A DNA stretch of 64,000 nt from an uncultured Actinomyces sp. GTDB lineage: Bacteria > Actinomycetota > Actinomycetes > Actinomycetales > Actinomycetaceae. Positions 8,428 through 16,832 of the stretch are shown here, piece after piece. The DNA lies in assembly GCA_902373545.1 (NCBI GenBank), contig CABKMZ010000003.1:1-64000 (forward strand), read 5' to 3'. The notes beneath the pieces are model-generated. The model worked only from the letters and a program-made list of their open reading frames with translations. It did no database searches and was not told where the DNA came from. The position numbers and the translations under genes are program-made. Position 1 is the first letter of the stretch. Every line of letters begins with the position of its first letter.

Positions 8428-11400
8428 ATGAACACTCGTGCGCGCCGAAAGCTGACCAGCGCGAGACGACGCCTACCGGCGCTCGTCCTCGTGCTTGTCG
8501 TCGTTGCGCTCTGTGTCGCGGGTGTCATCTATAAGGGTGCCGAAGTCACGCAAGTGAACGTCAACGATGGCGGAATTTGGGTGACAAATAAGTCCAAACA
8601 GCTCGTTGGGCACCTGGACTACGAGGCGCGCATCCTTGACGGCGCGCTGCGCACCGAGGCTACCAACTTCGACGTCGGGCAGGCCGCCGAAACCGTCACT
8701 GTGTCCGATCTAACCTCGCTTACTGTTGCCCCGGTCAATGTTACTCAGGTCGCTCTGGGATCCCCCACGGCGCTGCCCAGTGGCTCGGTTGCGATGCAGG
8801 GCGGAGACGTCCTCGGTGTCCTGAATGCGGCGGATGGCACACTGTGGACCACCTCCGCGCTTAGCCCGAGCCCGACGAACCTATCTGACAATGCCGCCGT
8901 GGCCTCGAACATGGGCGCGAGCGCGTTTGTCACCGGTATGGACGGGACGGTCTACGCACTGTCCGGATCCGGTTCCCTAACGACTGTTAAGCGACAGGGT
9001 GCCGTCGATCAAGCGAAGACCTCACGGATCGACGGCATCCCCGAGGGTGCCCAGCTGTCCTTGACGGTTGTCGGCGACCAGGTCGTCGCCCTCGACTCCT
9101 CCTCCAACACCCTCTTCCTGCCCGGCGGCAGGACGCTCAACCTCAGCGCCGCAGGCGTGGAGGAGGGCGGCGTCCTCCAGCAGGCCGGTCCCAAGGCCGA
9201 TTCCGTGCTCCTGGCCACGGCCTCGTCCCTCGTGAAGGTTCCCCTGAAGGGCTCCGCCCCCGCGATCACCCCCGCGGCCGAGGGCGCCCCCAGCGGCACG
9301 CCCGCCCAGCCCGTTCGTCACGAGGGCTGCTCCTACGGCGCGTGGATGGGCTCGGGCGCGTACGTGCGCTCGTGCGACGACCCCGCCAACAACAAGCAGA
9401 TGGTCGTTGACACGCTGACGAGCGCCCGCGAGGTCGTCTTCCGCACGAACCGCAAGGCCATCGTCCTCAACGACGTCGCCCAGGGCAGCGTGTGGCTGCC
9501 CGACGCGAACATGGTCCTCATGGACAACTGGGAAGAGGTCGAGAACCAGCTCGAGCAGTCCGAGGATCAGAAGGACAACCCCGAGCTCACCAACGAAATC
9601 GCCGACCCCGAGCAGCGCGAGGAGAACACGCCGCCCGAGGCCGTGGATGACGAATTCGGTATCCGCCCGGGACGCTCGACGATCCTGCCCGTCCTGGACA
9701 ACGACTCCGACATTGACGGCGACGTGCTGACGGCGAAGCCGACGACCCAGCCCGGGTGGGGGGTCGTGTCCGTCGCGCGTTCGGGCCGCGCCCTACAGAT
9801 TTCGGATGTGAGCGCGGATCAAACGGGTTCGACGTCCTTCTCCTACGATGCCTCGGACGGGAGTGCGACCGCCTCCGCCCGGGTGCAGGTGACGATCCAT
9901 CCCTACGGGCAGAACGAGGCCCCCGCGCAGCTGCGCGCGTCCTCGGTCAAGATCGGCGCCGGCGCGCAGATTCAGTACCAGGCGCTATCCGACTGGCGCG
10001 ACCCCGACGGTGACCCGATCTACTTGAAGAACGCGGAGGCCCCCGAGGGCCTGAGCGTGTCCTTCATGGAGGATGGTTCGCTGACGATTAACGAGGAGGG
10101 CGGCGCGGCCGGCCCGAAGACCGTCGTTCTGACCGTCGCTGACGATCAGGGCGGCGAGACGCGCGGCGAGCTCATCGTCAACGTCCAGGAGGCGGGCAAC
10201 CTGCCGCCCACGGCGAACGGCGACCTGTTCCAGGCTCACCCGGGCCAAAACGTCACGCTTGACCCGCTCAAGAACGACACGGACCCCAACGGCGACCCGC
10301 TGACGCTGGCCGCGGTGTCCGGCGCGCCCTCGGGCGCCTCGATCACGCCGGATCTGGAGCGCGGGACCATCGATTTCATGGCCTCGTCGCCGGGCTCGTA
10401 CTCCTTTGCCTACACGGTGTCCGATGGCACCGCGACGACGCTGGGCATCGTGCGCGTCGAGGTCATCGAGCCGAACGCCGCGCCTCCCGTCGCCGAGAAC
10501 GACACGGCCGTCCTGCCGCAGGGAGGGTCCGTGCTGGTCGCGCCGCTGACCAACGACTTCGACCCGATGGGTGGCGTCCTGGCGATCACGTCGATTGACT
10601 CCACGGCCGTCCCCGGCCTCGAGGTTGCGCTTATCGACCGCCACCTCCTGCGCGTGACCGCGCCCTCCGGCCTGGACAAGACCGTCTCCTTCTCCTACAC
10701 GATCTCCAACGGTCAGGGCAGCGCGAGCGCCGAGGTGACCGTTATTCCCGGCGCCTCGGATCGCACCGACCTGCCGCCGATCCTCAAGCCGGACCGCGCG
10801 AAGGTCCGCGTGGGCGACGTGGGCACGGTCTCCGTCCTGGCGAACGACCGTTCCCCGGCTGGCCTGAACCTTCAGGTGGAGTCGACCCTCGAATACGACC
10901 GAACCAACGCGCTGGGCACGCCTTTCGTGACGGGTAACCAGGTCCGTCTCGAGGCCGGAAACACTCCCGGCGTGATGGAGGTCACCTACTCGGTCATCGA
11001 TTCGGCCGGCAACCGGGCCTCGAGCACGGTTACCTTCGAGATCCTGGCCGCCTCGGACTCCAACCAGGCGCCGCGCCCGCGCGACATCACCGCCTGGGCC
11101 ACGGCCGGCCAGAGCGTGCGCATCCCCGTCCCGCTCGACGGCATCGACCCGGACGGCGATTCGGTGGTCCTGCGCAGCCTCGAAACCTCGCCGCAGAAGG
11201 GCAGCGCGACCGCGCATGCCACGTGGATCGAGTACACGCCTAACGCTGCGGCGTCCGGGACCGATACCTTCACCTACACGGTCGAGGACCGCCAGGGCGC
11301 CCGTGCCTCGGGCCACATCCGAGTGGCCGTGACCGCGGCTCCTTCGCTCAACCAGAATCCGGTGGCCGTGCCCGACACGGTCCTGACGCGCCCCGACCGC

Positions 11401-14400
11401 ATGGTGACCGTCAACGTCCTGTCGAATGACCTTGACCCGGACGGTGATTCGCTGACCCTTGAGAAGGACAGCCTGGAGACGGCCACGCCCGCGCTGGATC
11501 CCCAGGTGCGTTCGGGCACGACCGTGCAGGTGCACACGCCCGCGCAGGCCGGTACCTACCTCGTGTCCTACACGGTGAGCGACGGGCGCGGCGGGGTCGC
11601 GCGCGGCACCCTGACGGTCTACGTCCAGGATGACGCGCCCCTCAAGGCCCCCATCGCCCGCGATGATTTCGTGGGCTACGACGAGTTGCCGTCCGACGGT
11701 TCCGCCGTGGTCGTTAACGTCTTGGATAACGACGAGGACCCCGACGGCAGCGTCGACGAGCTGACCGTCAGCACCTCCGATGCTGGCGTGACCGTCAGCG
11801 GTTCCACCCTGCTTATCCCCGTCAGCGACGCGACGCGCCTGGTCGTCTACACGATCAAGGATCGCGACGACCTGACGAACTCGGCTGTCGTGCGCGTGCC
11901 CGGTCGTGATTCGACCGCGCCCTTCCTGAGCTCGGCGAACCTGCCGATCGAGATGGACGCGGGTACTTCGCGCACGATCAACCTGTCGGATTACGTCATC
12001 ACGCGCGCCGGGCGCACCCCGCGCCTCGTGGAGGGCTCGACCCCGGTTGGTCAGGATGGCCTCGACTCGGTCGTCGCCGACTCCGACACGCAGCTGACCC
12101 TGACCGCGAACGCCGCGTTCGGCGGAAACTCCGCGTTCCTCATCCAGGTCGCGGACGGCGATTCTTCCGACTCGGGCGCCCTGTCCGCCTCCCTGTCGCT
12201 GCCCGTGCGCATCAAGCCCACGGTGAACCAGCCGCCGACCTTCACCCCGACGCCCATCCGCGTCGAGGCCGGGGCCGAGGCCGTGGTGCAGAACCTTGCG
12301 CTCGCCGTGCGCGATCCCGAGGGCGTGGACACCTCCACCTTCACCTACTCGATGGACTCCGCGCCGAGCGGTATCTCGGCGTCCCTGTCCGGCGCATCGC
12401 TGTCGGTGTCGGCCGCCGAGGGCACCGCGCAGGGCCCGGCCGGTTCAATCGCCGTGAGCGTCACCGACGAGGAGGGCAACACCGTCAGCGCGCAGATCCC
12501 CGTCGAGGTCGTCGCGTCGGTCAAGCCTCCCATCCAGGTTCCCGCCTACACGCTCAACGGCAAGGTGGGCGACACGGTGAGCATCGACGTGGCCTCCGCT
12601 GCGACCAACCCCTTCCCGGAGGCGCCGCTCACCCTTGAGGGCGCGACCCTGTCGTCGGGCGAGGCGACCGTCACCTCGGCGGGCACGACCGTGTCCATCA
12701 CGCCCACCGCGACCGGGACGATCACGGTCGGCTTCAAGGTCAATGACAAGATGGCTGATCCCTCGCGTGCCGTCCAGAGCACGATCACGGTCACGGTCAC
12801 GGATAAGCCGGCCGTTCCGACGGGCGTGGGGGCCGAGGCCGTGGGCCTGACGGGCGCTCGCGTGTCCTTCAACGCGCCCACAGCGAACGGCTCGCCCATC
12901 ACGGGATACCGCGTCTACGACCAGAATGGACGCCTGGTCGCCACGTGTGCGAGCACCGTGTGCGAGGTGACCGGCCTGACCACCGGCGAGTCGTACTCCT
13001 TCACGGTCAGCGCGGTCAACGCTGAGGGAGAATCTGGGAAGTCGGCGGCCTCCAACACCATCTCGCTGTCCGGCAGGCCCGATGCTCCCAGCGGCGTCAC
13101 CGCGACCCCCGGAGACGGAAAGATCGCGGTATCGTGGAACGCAGCTGCGGGCAACGGTTCTCCCATCACCAGCTACAGGGTGGTCGGCTCGGTCACCGGT
13201 GGTAGCGCGGTCACGTGTAGCACCGGAGGAGCCACCGCGTGCACGCTCAGTGGTTTGACGAATGGTAAGACGTACACGATCACGGTCACGGCTGTGAACG
13301 CCAGGGGTGAGTCGGATCCCTCGACCCCCGTGTCGGAAACGCCGAAGGCCGAGCGCCGCGGACCCGATCAGCCGGTTATCACGAGCGCCAGCGCGGCCCA
13401 GCAGCGCGACGGTAACGCCGCTCTGGCGACCATCACCTGGTCCCTGGGTAGCTCCGGCAGCGCCGGATGGGGCGAGACGATCGTCTCCGTCAATGGCGTC
13501 ACAAAGAACGTCACGGGCGGAACCAACACCACCCAGATGACCGTTCCCTACGGCGTGGCCCTCACCGTGTACGTGACCGTCAGTAACGCGAACGGTGACA
13601 CGGCGACCTCTCCTGGCTACGTCATTCCGGCGGTCGTCCACGAGGATCCCACTCCTCCCAAGACGATTCCGGTGGCTCCCGATGCGCCCAACGTGCGCAC
13701 GCCCATCAACAATGAGTTGGGCAAGCTGAGCGTCTATGGCGCGAAGGTCAAGGAAGGTAACGGCTTCAAGGCCGCCGACCTGACCCTGTTCTACGCGGAT
13801 AGCGCCAGCGGGTGCACCACGGGCGCGAACCAAGTGGGTCTGGAGGAGTTCAATATCGGTCCTCTCACGCCCGGAACCACGATGACCTACTACTTCTGCC
13901 AGCGTGGCAAGAAGGACGACGGATCCTACGTGTGGGGCCCGACCGTGTCGGCCTCCGGTGTCGTCGGCAACGGCCAGCGCGACGGTGGCGGCGGCAACCA
14001 GCCGGAGCCTCCGCAGCCGGATCCGGGCAATGACACGATCCCGAACTTCACGGTTGATGCCGATCCGCACATCAACAGTGCGACCATCTCGTGGACCCCT
14101 CCTGCAGGCGTTTCCCTCAAGCAGACAACCATCTGGATCGAGGGCCTGGAGGACTCGACGAGGCAGAGGTTCACGGGCCCGATGACGCAGGTCACCATGT
14201 CCCCACTGAAGCCCGTGCACGAGTACACGGTTGTCGTGGATGTGGAAAACAACGCCGGCGCCCACCGGATCGTCAAAAAAACGTTCACGACAGGCGAGTC
14301 GGTGGAGAATATCAATCCTGTCTTCACTGGGAAGACCACGTGCCCGAACGGGCAGGAATGTGGCTCGATGACGCTGACGGCCACGCGCGCCGCGCAGTTC

Positions 14401-14568
14401 CAACCGGGTAAGACACTCGTCTGCACGGTGTCGACCGGACGACCTGCCCAGGACACGGAGTTCCGCTTCTCGCAGGGCACGCCGAGTATACCGGGTATCC
14501 TGACGGAGGCGATTACCGCCCGAGAGCTCAATGCGCGGCAGGTCGTGAAGAGCTGCCGAGGCGAATAA
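8428..14568 (+). CDS. Giant membrane-anchored Ig-like/FN3 repeat protein, copy 1
   Basis: A 2046-residue surface protein. A basic N-terminus and one membrane segment (about residues 15-34) anchor it, with the rest outside. Residues about 40-380 look like a beta-propeller-type domain starting with NDGGIWV and containing GCSYGAW with a second Cys 16 residues after the first. From about residue 404 come at least seven Ig/cadherin-like repeats marked NDxDxDGD, then FN3 domains at about 1460-1640, and a C-terminal domain with four Cys. There is no LPXTG. The open frame extends 105 bp upstream, but ATG 8428 has the GAGAGAGGG ribosome site. It corresponds to the fn3 gene of the bifidobacterial PFNA cluster; its ligand here is unknown. 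Confidence 0.85.
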   Translation: MNTRARRKLTSARRRLPALVLVLVVVALCVAGVIYKGAEVTQVNVNDGGIWVTNKSKQLVGHLDYEARILDGALRTEATNFDVGQAAETVTVSDLTSLTVAPVNVTQVALGSPTALPSGSVAMQGGDVLGVLNAADGTLWTTSALSPSPTNLSDNAAVASNMGASAFVTGMDGTVYALSGSGSLTTVKRQGAVDQAKTSRIDGIPEGAQLSLTVVGDQVVALDSSSNTLFLPGGRTLNLSAAGVEEGGVLQQAGPKADSVLLATASSLVKVPLKGSAPAITPAAEGAPSGTPAQPVRHEGCSYGAWMGSGAYVRSCDDPANNKQMVVDTLTSAREVVFRTNRKAIVLNDVAQGSVWLPDANMVLMDNWEEVENQLEQSEDQKDNPELTNEIADPEQREENTPPEAVDDEFGIRPGRSTILPVLDNDSDIDGDVLTAKPTTQPGWGVVSVARSGRALQISDVSADQTGSTSFSYDASDGSATASARVQVTIHPYGQNEAPAQLRASSVKIGAGAQIQYQALSDWRDPDGDPIYLKNAEAPEGLSVSFMEDGSLTINEEGGAAGPKTVVLTVADDQGGETRGELIVNVQEAGNLPPTANGDLFQAHPGQNVTLDPLKNDTDPNGDPLTLAAVSGAPSGASITPDLERGTIDFMASSPGSYSFAYTVSDGTATTLGIVRVEVIEPNAAPPVAENDTAVLPQGGSVLVAPLTNDFDPMGGVLAITSIDSTAVPGLEVALIDRHLLRVTAPSGLDKTVSFSYTISNGQGSASAEVTVIPGASDRTDLPPILKPDRAKVRVGDVGTVSVLANDRSPAGLNLQVESTLEYDRTNALGTPFVTGNQVRLEAGNTPGVMEVTYSVIDSAGNRASSTVTFEILAASDSNQAPRPRDITAWATAGQSVRIPVPLDGIDPDGDSVVLRSLETSPQKGSATAHATWIEYTPNAAASGTDTFTYTVEDRQGARASGHIRVAVTAAPSLNQNPVAVPDTVLTRPDRMVTVNVLSNDLDPDGDSLTLEKDSLETATPALDPQVRSGTTVQVHTPAQAGTYLVSYTVSDGRGGVARGTLTVYVQDDAPLKAPIARDDFVGYDELPSDGSAVVVNVLDNDEDPDGSVDELTVSTSDAGVTVSGSTLLIPVSDATRLVVYTIKDRDDLTNSAVVRVPGRDSTAPFLSSANLPIEMDAGTSRTINLSDYVITRAGRTPRLVEGSTPVGQDGLDSVVADSDTQLTLTANAAFGGNSAFLIQVADGDSSDSGALSASLSLPVRIKPTVNQPPTFTPTPIRVEAGAEAVVQNLALAVRDPEGVDTSTFTYSMDSAPSGISASLSGASLSVSAAEGTAQGPAGSIAVSVTDEEGNTVSAQIPVEVVASVKPPIQVPAYTLNGKVGDTVSIDVASAATNPFPEAPLTLEGATLSSGEATVTSAGTTVSITPTATGTITVGFKVNDKMADPSRAVQSTITVTVTDKPAVPTGVGAEAVGLTGARVSFNAPTANGSPITGYRVYDQNGRLVATCASTVCEVTGLTTGESYSFTVSAVNAEGESGKSAASNTISLSGRPDAPSGVTATPGDGKIAVSWNAAAGNGSPITSYRVVGSVTGGSAVTCSTGGATACTLSGLTNGKTYTITVTAVNARGESDPSTPVSETPKAERRGPDQPVITSASAAQQRDGNAALATITWSLGSSGSAGWGETIVSVNGVTKNVTGGTNTTQMTVPYGVALTVYVTVSNANGDTATSPGYVIPAVVHEDPTPPKTIPVAPDAPNVRTPINNELGKLSVYGAKVKEGNGFKAADLTLFYADSASGCTTGANQVGLEEFNIGPLTPGTTMTYYFCQRGKKDDGSYVWGPTVSASGVVGNGQRDGGGGNQPEPPQPDPGNDTIPNFTVDADPHINSATISWTPPAGVSLKQTTIWIEGLEDSTRQRFTGPMTQVTMSPLKPVHEYTVVVDVENNAGAHRIVKKTFTTGESVENINPVFTGKTTCPNGQECGSMTLTATRAAQFQPGKTLVCTVSTGRPAQDTEFRFSQGTPSIPGILTEAITARELNARQVVKSCRGE

Positions 14569-14619
14569 AAGACAAGACTTTCATCCACTAAGAGCAACGA
14601 GAGAGACGTAGGAACACTC

Positions 14620-15585
14620 ATGACCCTTTCCATCGAAGACGCAACCAGGTTTGCCCAGGTCTTCAAGGGCCTCGTCGACGGCGTGTCCGTGGCGGTGCTC
14701 GACAAGCGCCAGGCGGTGCGCCTGGCTCTGACCACGATGTTCGCCGGCGGCCACCTCCTGCTCGAAGACGCTCCCGGTACCGGAAAGACGGCGCTGGCGC
14801 GCGCGATCAGCGCGACCATTGACGGCACGCACTCGCGTATCCAGTTCACCCCGGACCTGCTGCCTTCGGATATCACGGGCGTCAACATGTTCAACCAGAA
14901 GACGGGCGAGTGGGTTTTCCACGCCGGCCCGGTCTTCGCGGAGATCGTCCTGGCCGACGAAATCAACCGTGCGTCGCCCAAGACGCAGTCCGCCCTCCTG
15001 GAGGTCATGGAAGAGGCCCAGGTGACGGTCGACGGCGTGCGCCGCCCCGCGCCCCAGCCCTTCATGGTCATCGCGACCCAGAACCCCGTCGAGCAGGCCG
15101 GCACCTACCCGCTGCCCGAGGCCCAGCTGGACCGCTTCCTCATGAAGACCTCGATCGGCTACCCCTCGCGCGCCGCCATGATCGACGTGCTGGACGGCTC
15201 GGCCGCGCCCGACCGCTCCAAGAACCTGCGTCCCCTCGTGTCCGGCCAGGACATCGTCGCCTGGTCGGCCCTGGCCTCGGCGAACCACACGGACCGCGCG
15301 GTCCTGGACTACGTGGCCGCGCTGGCCGAGGCCACCCGCGACGACGAGTCCTCGCTGCTGGGCGTGTCCACCCGTGGCGCGATCGGCATGGTCCGCTGCG
15401 CCCGCGTGTGGGCGGCCGCGCAGGGCCGTAACTTCGTCCTGCCCGACGACATCAAGGCCCTGGCGGTGCCCGTGTGGGCACACCGCGTGATCGTCGACCC
15501 CGATGCTGCGTTCTCCGGCGCGACCGCCGAGGGCGTCATTCAGCGTGCCCTGACGTCGGTGCCCGCCCCGGCGGTGGGCGCGTAA
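14620..15585 (+). CDS. MoxR-family AAA ATPase
   Basis: A 321-residue cytosolic AAA+ ATPase of the MoxR group. Walker A is APGTGKT with Lys56; Walker B is LADEIN with Asp113 and Glu114; a lid domain forms the C-terminal third. MoxR proteins are thought to act as chaperones for proteins encoded beside them, and DUF58 plus transglutaminase-fold neighbours are the standard partners. It lies 51 nt after the giant FN3 gene and 20 nt before the DUF58 gene, in one operon. The second copy of the module has no equivalent, so this ATPase may serve both. Confidence 0.92.
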   Translation: MTLSIEDATRFAQVFKGLVDGVSVAVLDKRQAVRLALTTMFAGGHLLLEDAPGTGKTALARAISATIDGTHSRIQFTPDLLPSDITGVNMFNQKTGEWVFHAGPVFAEIVLADEINRASPKTQSALLEVMEEAQVTVDGVRRPAPQPFMVIATQNPVEQAGTYPLPEAQLDRFLMKTSIGYPSRAAMIDVLDGSAAPDRSKNLRPLVSGQDIVAWSALASANHTDRAVLDYVAALAEATRDDESSLLGVSTRGAIGMVRCARVWAAAQGRNFVLPDDIKALAVPVWAHRVIVDPDAAFSGATAEGVIQRALTSVPAPAVGA

Positions 15586-15605
15586 CGCGCCGACCGGACG
15601 ACGTG

Positions 15606-16832
15606 ATGGAAGGGAAGCGTTCACAGGCAACAACGTTGGTCTCGCCGCGCAAGGCGCAGGCCTCCCGGCCGCACCCACTGAAGTCTTTTGTTGGACTGGT
15701 CACGCCCACGGGGTGGGCGCTGATCCTCCTCATCACGGTGTCCCTGATCGTGGCGGCCACCATGGGGTGGGTCGAGGCCTTGGCGTGCGCGCTCGCCGGC
15801 TCCGTTGCTCTGGTGCTGGCCGCCACGCGCGTCGCCTGGAAGTCCCCGCACGTCGTCTCGATCCGCGTGCCCAACGAGCGCATCGTCGCAGGCCAGACGG
15901 CAGTCGGCGAGATCTCGGTGCGTAACGAGCGCGCCCGCTCCGTGCGTGCGGGCATCATCGAGCTGCCGATCGGCACGGGCACGGGCGAGTTCGTCGTGCC
16001 CCCGCTGGGCGCCCACGAGAAGTGGGAGGAAATGTTCCTCATCTCCTCGCGTCACCGCGGCCTCATCAGCATCGGCCCAGCGCGCGCCGTGCGCTCCGAT
16101 GCCCTGGGCCTTTTGCGCCGCGTGCGCGCCTGGGACGAGCCCGTCATCCTGCACGTCCACCCTCGCACCGTGCGCGTCCCCTTCGACGCGACCGGCTTCC
16201 AGCTGGATGTCGAGGGCGTCTCCACCGGCAAGCTGTCCAGCTCGGACGTGTCCTTCCACGCGCTGCGCGACTACGAGCCAGGCGACGACCGCCGCACCGT
16301 TCACTGGCAGTCCACCGCCCGCCTCGGCAAGCTCATCGTGCGCCAGTACGAGGAGACCCACCGGTCCCACCACGTCATCGTCCTGGACACCTCCCGCGAC
16401 GCCTGGGATCACGACTCTTTTGAGACCGCCGTGTCGGTTGCGGGCTCGCTCGGCCTGGCGAACCTGCGCGAGTCGCGCCCGGTGTCCGTGACGACGACCG
16501 AGTCGTGGCTGCCCTCCTCGGTCGCCATGCGTCTGCTGGATTCCCTCTCCGAGGTCTCCTTCTCGTCCTTCGGCGACCTGGCCCTTCGCGTGCGCGAGGC
16601 CGTGGCTCAGCGCCCCGGCGTCTCTGCCCTGACGCTGATCGTCGGTCCGCAGACGAGCGACGCGGACGCCGCCCACCTGGCTCGCCTGGCGCCCATCGAC
16701 GTGCCCGTGTCCATCATCCGTATCGGCGCGGACAATGTGCGCGCCCGCCGAGACCTCGGCCGAGGAGTCCTCCTCGACTGTGCAACCCTGGATGACCTGC
16801 CGCGCATTATCGTCGCCGGGGGTCTGGCATGA
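15606..16832 (+). CDS. DUF58 domain membrane protein, copy 1
   Basis: A 408-residue protein with two adjacent hydrophobic segments at about residues 35-75, followed by a beta-rich region and the DUF58 core. The core signature DYEPGDDRR...HWQSTAR is clear, at about residues 220-240, just before a VWA-like fold. DUF58 proteins are encoded with MoxR and transglutaminase-fold proteins; their biochemical role is unsettled. ATG 15606 is used; GTG 15603 is in frame directly before it. Its stop overlaps the next start (ATGA), indicating translational coupling. It is clearly paralogous to the gene at 27245-28510. Confidence 0.85.
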   Translation: MEGKRSQATTLVSPRKAQASRPHPLKSFVGLVTPTGWALILLITVSLIVAATMGWVEALACALAGSVALVLAATRVAWKSPHVVSIRVPNERIVAGQTAVGEISVRNERARSVRAGIIELPIGTGTGEFVVPPLGAHEKWEEMFLISSRHRGLISIGPARAVRSDALGLLRRVRAWDEPVILHVHPRTVRVPFDATGFQLDVEGVSTGKLSSSDVSFHALRDYEPGDDRRTVHWQSTARLGKLIVRQYEETHRSHHVIVLDTSRDAWDHDSFETAVSVAGSLGLANLRESRPVSVTTTESWLPSSVAMRLLDSLSEVSFSSFGDLALRVREAVAQRPGVSALTLIVGPQTSDADAAHLARLAPIDVPVSIIRIGADNVRARRDLGRGVLLDCATLDDLPRIIVAGGLA